This document shows, piece after piece, positions 19,901-30,398 of a stretch of DNA of 64,000 nt; the first letter of the stretch is position 1; each line of letters begins with the position of its first letter. The position numbers and the translations under genes were made by a program. The stretch covers positions 310,001-374,000 of the forward strand of contig JAACJP010000028.1 in NCBI GenBank assembly GCA_013368375.1, in the 5' to 3' direction. This DNA comes from Tricholomella constricta. Lineage: Eukaryota; Basidiomycota; Agaricomycetes; Agaricales; Lyophyllaceae. The notes beneath the pieces were generated by a model. That model was given only the letters and a program-made list of their open reading frames with translations, searched no databases and was not told the origin of the DNA.

Positions 19901-22697
19901 TGAATGACGCGGCGTGCATTTCCGGCCTTCGGCGAGACCTATGTCATCCGGTAGGACTCTTCCGCGACATGGCTACCATTACACTCAATGACTGGACCTG
20001 TTTCCTCAACGCGTGTCATGCGCCGGTCCAGTACCCCCTGTCGCCCCGGTCCTCCACCAAGTATCTCTCCCGAATGCCAGCTAGTTGGATTTACGCCAAC
20101 GACAGTCTCCATAAACATGATCTACGCCTTTACCCTACCGACCTCTCTCACCTCTTATCTCCCACCCTCGCCCTCGTCCACTATGTCAACCTTACTGATA
20201 CATACCGTACCTTATCCTCTGCCCCCTCTTTCCCCTCTGTCTCCCGTCACCTCCTTAGTCGAATGCTCCGTCGTGGGTTTACCACCCTTGGCCATCTCGG
20301 GGTCACCTCCCTCTCCCCTGATTTTTATACGCCCATCTTCCACGTCATCATCCCTCCCCACATTCAGACCGCCCCTCCTACCTCCTCCCTTTCCCGTGAT
20401 TGGCATAGTTTCCTTGTTTGGTTTACCTATACCTTCCGATACATCACTACCTTATCGCCCGCTGGCCCTAGTGATTGTCACGGGTAACCCTGGGGTTTTC
20501 CAGGGCTACCCGTACCCATACCCTTAGAAACCCGTACCCGCGACGAGGGGTAAGGGTTTTGGCGGGTATGGGTAGGGGTTCTTACGGGTTTCGCGGGTTA
20601 AGAAACCCCCGACGGGTCTCTAAATAAACAGAAGAAGTTCGTCCCAATCTGGCTTCATCACATGATCACGTGACGTTGTTTACGTGTTTGGTCTTGAGAC
20701 AAAACGCGTAAACGCGCTTTGTTTAATGGCACATGGGTGGCTGGGTACATTCATCCTAGCCCTTCTTCAACATGTCACCAGCGGTAACAGGCAGTTAGTC
20801 ATCTGAACCATTTGCAAGTTGCTGTACAAAATTTCAGCCATTGTCTGCTCAAAAAATGGTTTGTCCCGCACTCACTTTTGTGACTTCTTTGGAGCTTGAG
20901 GTTGCTTTTTTGTTGAAGTCGGCAGCTGGAGGCTTGCCTGTGGAGAGTGACTGGTTCAAGTCTGACAAGTCCTGGGTTCACAACCGTATTGTGGTCAAGG
21001 CGCGAGCAACATAGAATATTGATAATCAACTGTAACTGACTTAAAGAGATTGGAGACATTGCGACCAGGTTGGAGAATGGTGTAACTAATTGCATATATT
21101 GAGATAGAGATTCAAGCCCATTGTCAGACTCTACACAATCACAAACATAACAACCGATCATATGACATTGCCTACTGCTGGGTCATTTTGCTGATGTTGG
21201 GGGTAGGCAGCGCCCTCCGGGCCTATATTATCTTTCCGTTTAAGGAAAACCCGCCTTGAAAACCCGCTGAGTAAACCCGCTTAACCCGCCCAACCCACGC
21301 TGGGGGTACGGGTACGGGCGGGGTTAACAGATTCCAACCCGGACCCGTACCCCAGCGTACCCTACCCAAAACCCCCACGGGTTTTGAAACCCGTGACAAT
21401 CACTAGCTGGCCCTGATCTCCTCCTACCCCCACATGTTCGCCAAGAAGCCGCGGAGCGTCTCCTGCTTTCCCTACCCTCTGTCCCACCCCAAATCACTCA
21501 CCATGCCCTCCCTGATCACCTATATCCCTCGGACGCATCCTACATCCCACCCTCGCCGGTTACTATACTCTCTACTATACAGTCGTCGCGACCCCCATCC
21601 TCTCTTACCTTATCTGTCATAGGTCCCGATTCTGGGCTCCTCGCCTCCCTGGCTACTCCTCGGTACATGGCTTCCACGTCCCATGCTAAGTCGCCGGCTG
21701 TCTCGCGGCAGTCCTCCATGCGCAGCAAGAAACCGGAGGAACGGTGTACACGGATTATCTACCGGTCGTCAACTGGCTCGCGTCCAAGTCAGCCGCACCC
21801 TCTGCATTCCACCGCTGGCTTCGTGATGTCATTCAACGCCCAGCTGAAACCACTCTATCGCACGTCAAGGCCCATACTGCAAACCTCTCCTTGCCTGCGC
21901 GTTTGAACCGTGCCGCTGACCATGCCGCTTCAAACTGCCATTCGCTTTTCAACCCGCCACCGCTATTCCCCTTACCCACTTTCCACCTGCAGCCCTATTG
22001 TCTTTCCTCCCCATGTCAGGGCTTTATTGAAGGGAATTTTGTGCGGCACATTCAACAAAAGCAGGCAGATGCGTTCAACGCCTCCAACCCTGTATGGTCT
22101 ACTCACCTGACGTCCCCTTATCTGTACGACCCCACTCCTCCTCCGGCTTTCTCGTATTTGAAAACACCCTATGCATACGCCGCCGTTATCCAGCTATATG
22201 CCCGTTGCACTCAACTTGACTCCCGCGACCTCCTCAGCTCACGCCTCGACGCTGGCCATGTCCCTTGGTGTCGTTTTGGATGTGATGTTCCCGAATCTCC
22301 TCATCACCTTTTCACTAATTGCTTTACATTCCATAGTCTACGTCTCTCTTCTGTCGATACTCTCCTAGCCTCTGTTACCGTTCTCCTCGATACTACAATC
22401 CCCCACACCACTCGTCAATGCCTTATTGACCTCACCACGTCGCTGTTCTCCGACGGCGCTCATTGGCCGATGGGGCAAACCCGTTTTTACATGGGCTTCC
22501 TTCCTCCTATCACTCATCTCTCTCTCCCTACTTCCCTCCACACACGCATCGCACATCTCTGGCATACTGCGTCCATCCACCTCGCGGGCAGGATCTGGGC
22601 GAAGGCTCGGCAAAAGGCGTTCGAGTCCTCGCGAATGTCGTCGTCCCCGTCTCCGTATCATATCCCCGAAATCTTACAAGCCCTTTTCCATTTATGA
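16946..22697 (+). pseudogene. LINE ORF2: endonuclease, reverse transcriptase, RNase H, CCHC; broken
   Basis: The endonuclease starts around Met 16946 (AANVNG) and shows the APE-type motifs GDFNTV (about 17400) and TDHRPI (about 17680). A TGA at 17132-17134 interrupts it. The frame shifts near 17870 into the RT frame, which runs to the hAT insertion. RT shows NFRGITCSN, the D-containing motif RDQKKGFDML (about 18980) and the catalytic AMDDS (about 19336-19350), with GGSLSPLKC before it. After the hAT element the frame continues in phase, then shifts near 21565, has a TAA at 21687, and ends with an RNase H-like segment (LSHVKAHT...ADHAAS) and a CX3C-H-C zinc motif (WCRFGC...HHLFTNC, about 22260-22310). 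The enzyme would nick target DNA and copy the LINE RNA; this copy cannot. Confidence 0.85.
20469..21405. mobile_element. Non-autonomous hAT-like DNA transposon (937 bp)
   Basis: Ends are perfect 17-bp inverted repeats, TAGTGATTGTCACGGGT and its complement ACCCGTGACAATCACTA, fitting the TAGNG start of hAT elements. It is flanked by an exact 8-bp duplication GCTGGCCC (20461-20468 and 21406-21413), the hAT length. Subterminal zones at both ends are dense in ACCCGTACCC-type repeats on both strands, a usual layout for hAT transposase binding. The core (20640-21230) has no long reading frame, so the element would need a transposase in trans. The core includes CACGTGACG near 20664. The insertion splits the LINE RT-to-RNase H linker. 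Confidence 0.9.
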
Positions 22698-22847
22698 CCT
22701 ACTATACTTTCCTCTGCTTACTTGCTTACTTATATGCCCCACTTCCCTACTATACTGTCCCCTTACTGTCCTACTGCTCCCGGCGAGGTATTACGTACCT
22801 GAGTTGCTGATGTAACGTAGTCGGGAATCCAATCTCATTCTCATTCT

Positions 22848-23104
22848 AATACCTCGCCGGGAGCCGTAGGACAGTATGGGACAGTAAAGTAGGGATGTAG
22901 AGTAGAGGAACGTAAGTATAGGAAAATATAGTAGATCATAAATGAAAAAGGGCTTGCAGTATTTCAGGGACCTGGTACGGAGACGGGGGCGACGATGACG
23001 ATCGGGAGAACTCGAACGTTTTTTGGCGAGCCTTCGCCCAGATCCTACCGGCAAGGTGGATAGATGCGGTATGCCAAAGGTGTGCGATGCGTGTATGAAT
23101 GTTT
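22848..23104 (-). mobile_element. 5'-truncated second copy of the same LINE, tail-to-tail
   Basis: On the minus strand it matches the end of ORF2 and the 3' untranslated end of the main LINE (22550-22795). The match runs from the codons around HLWHTASIHLAGRIWAKA through the stop to GGCGAGGTATTA, with many point differences. It begins abruptly near 23104, as expected of incomplete reverse transcription. After the shared 3' end it carries a tail of GAATGA repeats (22830-22847). The two copies face each other with about 50 bp between them. Confidence 0.8.
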
Positions 23105-23218
23105 TGTTGTGATTAGTAATCGCAGCTCGATTTGAACTCATCCTCCACTGGTTTGTGGTCGTTGCATTCACTCTTTACGCACATGTGCTAACTTTTTTAG
23201 CCCGCATTATTCAGGCTA

Positions 23219-24316
23219 TGTTCCGCCTTATTTTTCGTCGTTCAATATCGACGCTTCGACCCGTCAAGTGTCTGCCAGCGCGTCCCGGAATCTATGTTGA
23301 TGCGCGTAAATATGCCACTTCCCAGGCAACACTGAAGTCTGCTCCGCTGAAGAAGTTGAGACAGAGGCCGCAGGCAGAAATACGCCGAATCCAAACCCTC
23401 GACCGCAATCGCCTAACGTCGCGCGACTTTGTCGACCTCTCGAACCTGACGGGATCTCCTGGACTCCCGCAGAGCATACATACGTTACGGACAATTTTCA
23501 AAACCTGATTCTGAGTGTTACGGAATACTTACGCCTCGTTTTCCTCCTAACGCGCGCGGATTCTTGTACTACCACTAAGACCCTTGCCTTCCCCACACCG
23601 CAGGAGAGATCCGGTTCCGTGTAACTGCAGGCCCCGATCCAGCACTGTTCGAGGCAGGAAAGGATCTTCGTGACCTGCATGGGATGCCCTGGTCGCTTCA
23701 CCTTTTGCAGTTAGTCAACTCAACGCAGAGATACCATGCTTTCAAGGAAATACTGGTCAAGGACGAGCTCCTTGACCCAACCTTCCTGCTCATGATCGAA
23801 AAATCCTGGGTGGGGATTAACTTCCGTCCAACAATGTGCATGCTACACTACCTAGGACAGCCGTTCGACGCCATCCTCAAGGGCAGATCATCAGCCATAT
23901 GCCTACGGGTGGTGACACCCCATACGTTTGATAAAATAAATATTCCATTTTTTCTGGTGGATTTTCGACAAAACATACGAGCACGGCCGTATACCGGTTT
24001 GTCCACCGAGCTGTCTATCCGGGAGTGTGTTTTTCTCATCCTTAGCAATTAGGACGCCTCCTCCTCCGGTTCGAACGCTCGACATTACCCCAGCACGCCG
24101 GCTCCGATTTCGCTGTTTCTACGGGTCCTCAAGGTCCTTGAGCCCTTCAAGGTTGTTATCCCCGGTTACGACATGAGTTTGCCGATCCCTTGCGAGGGCG
24201 AGTTATTACAAATCAGATATCACAACAAGAATCGTCCATTTAGTGTGGACCTCAACAATCCCCCCGACACGCTGAAGGCTCTTCGGTTCTTTGCGCTGGA
24301 GAGGTGTGTGGCTTGA
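23219..24316 (+). pseudogene. Degenerate protein-coding gene of an Agaricomycete-type unknown family
   Basis: Met 23219 opens about 85 codons (MFRLIFRRSISTLRP...) with a basic, mitochondrial-like N-terminus. The frame is then lost near 23465. The continuation lies in the next frame (PPNARGFLYYH, a TAA at about 23570, then GEIRFRVTAGPDPALFEAG and MPWSLHLLQL) up to about 24052. Further related segments follow in shifted frames (RFERSTLPQHAG near 24075, then LRVLKVLEPFKVVIPGYD to GELLQIRYHN near 24215). I recall similar unnamed proteins with the GE(I/L)RFRVT block from mushroom genomes but know no function. At least two frameshifts and one stop, without usable GT-AG introns at those points, make it a pseudogene. 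No mobile-element signature is seen in it. Confidence 0.5.
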
Positions 24317-24644
24317 CCGGCTGGAATGGCGGCTCTCGCACAGCCTGACCTGTAGTATGATATGGTCTTATACTTTCAATACCAGCATGGTGAGATATTC
24401 ATACAGTGACAGCAGCCTGCCGACACTTTGCAAACCCATTATCTTGCTGGTGATGAGCAGACATGCCATTATGATATATTATATGGCCTTGACTTTACAA
24501 CAATGTTTGTGTATTCCACCAGGGAATAACAGATACTCACGAATTTGCTGATGTGAGGGTTACTAATTTCTGGGGTCATAGAACGTGATGACGGACTAAA
24601 GGGTGTATGTTGGGGCTGAATCTTCGCGGCACAAGTCATGCTGG

Positions 24645-24745
24645 GTGCAGCTGAACTGTCCGCGGTGGTGGGGTGATGAATTCCATCCTTTTTGATCCGA
24701 GTGGAGGCGGCTTTAGAGCAGAAGCAGGCATCTGGATAATTTTGG
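24645..24745 (-). repeat. About 100-bp segment, repeated inverted at 28547-28645
   Basis: The stretch around GAATTCCATCCTTTTTGAT (plus strand) recurs on the other strand at 28547-28645 with roughly 85 % agreement by eye. Read on the minus strand here, both copies keep the frame KAASTRIKKDGI(H/Y)H.TTADSSA, so they probably derive from one exon. No complete gene surrounds either copy. The rest of 24317-25090 shows no gene I can support. Confidence 0.55.
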
Positions 24746-25090
24746 GATTGAATTGTATATGTACTGCGGCCTGCTTTGACTTTGCGTGTCGCTAAAAGGT
24801 CTTCACTTCCAGTACTAGGGCACCCCTCACAGCTTCTGCTTCTATGCAAAAACCATCCGAATTCGAGCGGCGGCTACTTGGAAGCAAGCTGAAATCACAG
24901 AACAACAAGTTTTTAAAGTTACGACCTACTGCGCGTCATCGCATGACATGTGCGAAGAAAAGAAGAAGAAACGGCCTGCCTCAGTTTTACAAGACGGAAA
25001 AAAAAAGAAGTATACAGTTTCATTGCGTTCATCAAGCCTCAATAGGTACGTACAACTACAGTCATTCCCAGCCTGGAGCTGGGGTGCTCA

Positions 25091-27524
25091 TTAAAGGGGA
25101 TGTGCAAGTGTGATGTTCGTCAAGAACGCAATCGCATCTTTCCTAAAAGTATCCGTCGTAATTTTTTCATCAAAAATCAAGCCATCGTAGAACGTCAGGA
25201 GCTTGCGTGTCGCGGTTGTGTACTTGGGCCATTGAAGGCCGGATTTGGGGTTGGGGTCGAGGTTGGCGGCGAAGCGGATGAGGTAATCTGCCATCCCGCC
25301 GCCACCGTAGACGTTGAGGATGTCTGATGCGTGGACCTAATTATAGACAGGACGAAAGCAGTCAGCCCAAAGTCTCTTTACTGTAAAATCATATGGTCGG
25401 CTACTCACAGATCCTAAGACGGGCAGGACCTTGAGGCGCTTGCTCACTATAATAAAGCGAAAGCTAGTTGATTTATTCATGCCAATTAAAGCGACAGAGA
25501 CGACTCACCGAATGCCCATGTGTTCTGTTTGCCAGAACGCTGGTCAAGGAAGAACCTTCGAGGAGCCTGGAATACGCCATCTCCCAGGAAGGAGGCGATC
25601 CGCTTGAACTGTGGCGTGACCGCGTTGAAGATTCCAGTATTGTAAGGCGAGCCTTGCGTGATGTCGCTTGGATACAGTTTGAGGAGCTTGTCGATGTCTG
25701 CATCTGGAACGTTGGGGAGGAAGGTGCCCTTCAGATAGGTCCTGACTTTTGCGTCGGTGCTGATGGGTGTACAGATAATTAGAAGGAGGCTCGAGGCTTG
25801 ACGAGTCAAGAGTGGTACATACGTGACATTCAATGAGGAGAGAGCGAATAAAGTTCCCTCGTCATCACAGTCGCCTGCGAAAAATGGATTTGATGAAAAG
25901 CCAGGTGGCAAAAAGAGGTAGTATTCACCGATGACGAAAGGAATGTTCGCGACCTTGCCTTCCTCTACCAATTTCTGTGGGTTATCTGTAATAAATGTTC
26001 CATCTGCGCGAGGCAGCCACGCAAGATTCAAAGACTAAACCCACAATGTCAGCAAAGTTGCACGTCGAACGGAATATTACACGTCAAACCTGATAATCAA
26101 GTATTCCAGGGGATTGGTTGATGGCCGCCTTTAGAGTTTTGTATGGCACAGTCCGGAGGCATGCCAGGCTGTCCGACGAACTGGAACAACCAGTCTGTGA
26201 AATGATCGCGTCGTAATATTTCTGTCCGTGGGTGATGTCGGCCACGGGGATGGGGGAACCAGACTGCAGGAAGCCAGCGCGGAAGAGGCCCTCGGTGTTT
26301 CCGTTGTTTGCCACCATCTGTAAAGAAGCGGAAATGGCGCCGGCAGATTCCCCCCAACTAGAAGAAAGGGAAAGACGGGGTGAGATAAGATTATAGGATT
26401 TTAGACGGGCATACTTACATCGTGACTTTGGTCGGGTCGCCGCCAAATGCACCGATGTATTTTTGAACCCATCGCAAGGCCTCGCGTTCTGCAAGATCAA
26501 TTAGAATCTAACTCCACAACTCGGCTATGTGCCTTACGGTCCTGCAAGCCAAGGTTTCCGACACCAGCGTTCTTGACCTCCCTGCCGCCGAGGAAACCAA
26601 ATCCTGACATTGTGATTTGTCGTCAGGATAACGTAGCATGTCGAGGAGGAATATCTCACCTGTAAGTCTGCATGGATATATTTAGTACAATTTGCCAGAC
26701 AGCGGAAGATTGAGGCCTACCTGTAGTTCATGCTCACGAAGATGGCAGGGGCTCCGATAGCGATCGAGCGGTCGACGATAATGCCTCCGTCGTACCTGCA
26801 GTCAGGTCAATTTAGGCTCGTAGTGATAGTGGGTAGAACTCACATCGTAGTGCTCCCGAGTGCGAAAGCGCCTTGAAAGCGCGTCAATAGGCCACTCACT
26901 GGCACAAATACGATGATCACCTACCTCCGAATATCCACTAGTAATTAAAAGTCAGTATCTTGCCAACATGAATGAAAAATGACAGATTTGCTACAGACCA
27001 CAATCACTGGGAGTTTGGACGTTGGAGTAGCACTGGCCGGCTTAACGACATTGACGGTTAGACCTATGTAGTTGCCTGTGAGAATTCTGCATTGTGAAGA
27101 GGGGAAATGAAAGCGCATACAGTCCTCTGAGTCTGGAAATACGAGGCCAAAGATGGAGTTGACGATATAGTCCACTGCCTCTGCCGCCACACCTTTCAGA
27201 ATAGGAATGCTGATAGCTTGCTGAGGGCATGACAGGCCAAAAGATGTTGCAGATAAACTTCCACCGTATGGGGGAATGGCTTGGGGCAGGCGGAATCGAA
27301 GGTCTCCCGTCCTGAAGTCAAGTGAATCTCTCGGCCTGGATATTCGTCGGACAAGGCACTCACGGTGGTTTGGCGAACGGGATACCTAGGAACTTCGAGC
27401 CGCGGCCAGAGCTTGTCCCAATGACAGTTGCGCTATCCAGCTGAACGGTCGGCGCTGCCAGGGGAGCTGCGGCGACGATACTGGCCCAGACGCCTAGGAG
27501 GACAAAGACGGGGAGCATCATCAT
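25091..27524 (-). CDS. Secreted type-B carboxylesterase / lipase, multi-intron
   Basis: Start at the ATG triplet at 27524 (minus). Residues 1-20 form a signal peptide (MMMLPVFVLLGVWASIVAAA). Conserved blocks in order: FLGIPFAKPP (end of exon 1), DLRFRLPQ, SEDC, a glycine-rich block near 26950-26840 (FGGAFALGS) corresponding to the oxyanion region, then NYRLTGFGFLGG, LGLQD, ALRWVQKYI and FGGDPTKVTI. The nucleophile elbow WGESAGA follows (Ser in GESAG, about 26350). The acid residue is probably the Glu in DCDDEGT (about 25860) and the catalytic His lies in VHASD (about 25330). The family hydrolyses carboxylic esters outside the cell. About ten introns are read, including an 8-nt microexon at 26660-26667. 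The last exon ends at 25091. Confidence 0.88.
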
Positions 27525-28410
27525 CCCAGAGTTCGAGAGTCGGTCAATCGAACCTGGTCTTCAACGTCACAGAACACGACAACTTTATACCGCCAGTCCA
27601 GATGAACGGGTGTTGTTACATGGGTGCTTTGCTATACCGTTCACCTGGAGAAATCATCACGGGCTCGCTGTACCATACGGTTACAACTCCCCAACAGATC
27701 AGTTAATTCCAAAAAAAATTCTTACCAGAAATTGAAGAAGCGCGCAGCTGTCGATCTCTGAAGGAATGACAGCATTTACCTGATATAGGTCACCATGGGT
27801 GCCCGCTTCTCCTTCAGCGGCCCTGAACGAGTGCCACTGCAGTGGAGTCAAGAACACGAGCATTCGCTAACCTTCAGCAAAACAAAAAAACCAAGGTGTA
27901 ACGCGGTCATGGGATCAAGGATTTGACGCTGCGTGATCATCCAGCAGCCGCAGAAGGCGCGGGGTTGTGGGGAAACAGACCTTCGGAAGCAACATTTGCT
28001 GGGGAAGACATTATCACAAGCTTCGTTTACCCCGCCTCCGTCGACTAATAATTTCAAAATGTGCGCATAAAATCCTGGGACCTGAAATTCTAATGGAGCG
28101 GGGGCCGCCTCGGATCCAATCTATAGGCAATTTGCCTCGGTGATCGCATGATGACAGGGCCAGCAAACATAGATGATGGCGACAAGAGACATTTCTGAAC
28201 AAGAAGACATGCTGTTAACACGCGCGGCACATAAGAATTGCAAACCAGGCATTGCCAAGAGTTGGAAACACCGGTCTACATGATCAAATCAACAAATGGC
28301 GACAATTCCTCCATCGAGTCACAACTTTTTAGCAGAAGTGGGTGGTTCAATTTGACTGGACGCCTAGAGTTCAGAACCACCAGCATCGGTAGTACAAACC
28401 ATGTCGCCCT

Positions 28411-28471
28411 GTCTTCTTCATGGACATTGATATCGGCGAGACTCCAGCAGGTCATCTCAAGATGGAGCTCG
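28411..28471 (+). pseudogene. Fragment of cyclophilin H exon 1
   Basis: Plus-strand translation reads VFFMDIDIGETPAGHLKMEL, matching residues 9-28 of the cyclophilin H gene that lies on the opposite strand at 29996. The similarity stops right after, where exon 1 would continue. A shared 100-bp piece (28547-28645) of other origin follows. It is a partial duplicate without an intact frame. Confidence 0.7.
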
Positions 28472-28546
28472 TGGAAGGAACCTCGGCGATGAAGTAGGTC
28501 GGTTGAACACAGCATACCGTTCGATCCAAGACTCTCAAACTTATCC

Positions 28547-28645
28547 CAGATGCCCGCTTGTGCTCCTTCAAAGCCGCCTCCACTCGAATCAAAAAGGATG
28601 GAATTTATCACCTCACCACCGCGGACAGTTCAGCGCTGGGACCAA
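28547..28645 (+). repeat. Inverted partner of the 24645-24745 segment
   Basis: Same exon-like fragment as at 24645-24745, in the opposite orientation, so the two copies bracket the carboxylesterase gene. Apart from these two fragments, 27525-29016 shows no gene I can support. Confidence 0.55.
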
Positions 28646-29016
28646 AGATCAGGGAAAGACAGCGAGTTTGAAGTTCGCGGAACGCATACTTACCCGGATG
28701 CGATCTTTCCGTCATTCTTGTTCTTGTTGTCGGCGAAGCGAGAAATTCTGTACGATGTGATCACGTCTTGTATCAAGCCTGCCTTTGCCATCGCCTCGAC
28801 TGGTGTTGGGGTCTCTTGTTGAGAAAGGGTCTCAAGGTTCAGCCTCTCTTCCTGTAATTTGTGTCGAATTGATATAGGCTGAGAGAGTGTCCAAGCCATC
28901 TCCAAAAACACGGCGTTACAAAAGACGAAGATTGTCTGTTCATCCAAGTTGCCAATCAACAGTTAATAGCGTTCACTGCCAACCAATACTTCCATTAATA
29001 CACATCATACACAAAT

Positions 29017-29996
29017 CTACATCTCGCCGCATTCTGTTACGCGGTTAAGATCAACTCAGCACTCGACACACATCGACACCAACAAGGCCCAACGACGCAC
29101 CGGTAATCTTTACAGTCAGCTTCGGTCTATTATTCGGGCCAGTGGGGACATTCTCGATCTTGCGGAGCGTGAGCATACCGTCAACGACGCGGCCGAACAC
29201 TACGTGCTTCCCGTCGAGGAAGTCGCATTTTGCGGTTGTGATGAAGAATTGGCACCCGTTCGTGTTCGGGCCTGAGTTGGCCTGGTGATCATTTCATTTT
29301 TAGCGACGTATGGACGTATGGACGGATGGGGAAGGACATGGAGAGGGAATGGGCGTACCATGGAAAGCAGCCCGGGGCCGGTGTGCTTTTCTTGGAAGTT
29401 TTCATCCTGTATGAGGGCATTTTTATCAGAAGGCGGACCGTTCGGAATGGGGCTTGGAACGCACTGGAAATTTGTCTCCGTAGATGGAGAAGGAACCCGT
29501 CCCATCGCCCTTTAGAAAATCACCACCCTGGCACATGAAGTTCGGCACCCTGCAGATACACCACCAATCACCAACGATCAGTGTCTCGCTTTTCGATAAA
29601 TTGACAGTCAGGTCCAACGTACACTCTGCCCGGAGTGTCAGTAAGGAAGAATACAACCCCGCGTTGGAGAGCGACGAGACACACCGATGAAATGTCCCAT
29701 TTTTGTAGCCCTGCGGTCTCGAGTTGACCCTACGACCAACTGCACATTAGATGTGGATGCAAGTACAAATCTGACAGCGCCAACGTACCTGTACTCGCCC
29801 GTGCACAGCTGTCTAAAGTTCTCTGCAGTTCTGTGTCAATGTGCAAAATCAGATCAGTTTCGTTCTGGCAGATAGCCGCTGTTATGACAAACTTGGGGAC
29901 GATATCGCTAAAGAGCTCCATTTTGAGACGGCCTGCCGGTGTCTCGCCGATGTTGATGTCCATAAAGACGACGGGGCGTACTGTTGTCGAGGACAT
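29017..29996 (-). CDS. PPIH: Cyclophilin H-type peptidyl-prolyl isomerase
   Basis: Assembles from 7 exons into about 180 residues: [18 protein letters not shown] at the start, [73 protein letters not shown], then HVVFGRV and [10 protein letters not shown] last 17-nt coding exon gives the ECGEM ending typical of cyclophilin H. The catalytic Arg (FHR) and the FMCQGGDF and QFFIT active-site strands are present, so isomerase activity is expected. Cyclophilin H orthologues work with the U4/U6.U5 snRNP. The small last exon was placed by its AACAG acceptor and TAG at 29017. Neighbours: xylulokinase 400 bp upstream on the same strand. Splice sites are by eye. Confidence 0.92.
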
Positions 29997-30398
29997 GGTG
30001 GAGTGGAGAGAGGAAGCGAGTTTGAATGCCGGTATGGTTGCCGACAGTCGTACTCGAGGAGTTGTAGAATTTTTGCATTGGCATATAATAAATATAGGGA
30101 GTACTTGTAGCGAGAATTATGGGAGAGCGCGCAATACAGCCGCATGCATATGTATCTACTTTTGCTGCTGCAGAGGACGGGATGGGTTTGTTAGAGCGGA
30201 GAACATGAATGAAAGAGTAAAAATTGTACGTCGAGAAAAAGTAAGCGAAGCGCGAGCACAAAGAACAGGAAAGCACTGGGGATGTATGATCAGAAGAAAA
30301 CATATACACAGGAAAGAGCAAGGATCGAGAAGGATTCAAAAAGAACAAGGAAAAAAAAATAAAACCAAGGAATGCAGTGAGTGTCCTCTCCCACCCTC

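Larger units (their letters stand above)
15009..22795 (+). mobile_element. LINE-type non-LTR retrotransposon, decayed, 5' end cut by the gypsy element
   Basis: Order on the plus strand: ORF1, APE-type endonuclease, reverse transcriptase, RNase H-like region and a C-terminal CCHC, then a short 3' untranslated end finishing near CGGCGAGGTATTA (22795). The 5' end is missing at the gypsy LTR (15008/15009): the ORF1 frame is already open at 15009. A hAT-like element interrupts ORF2 at 20469-21405. At least three frameshifts or stops per ORF show the copy is dead. The family appears again in inverted orientation immediately downstream. Confidence 0.88.
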
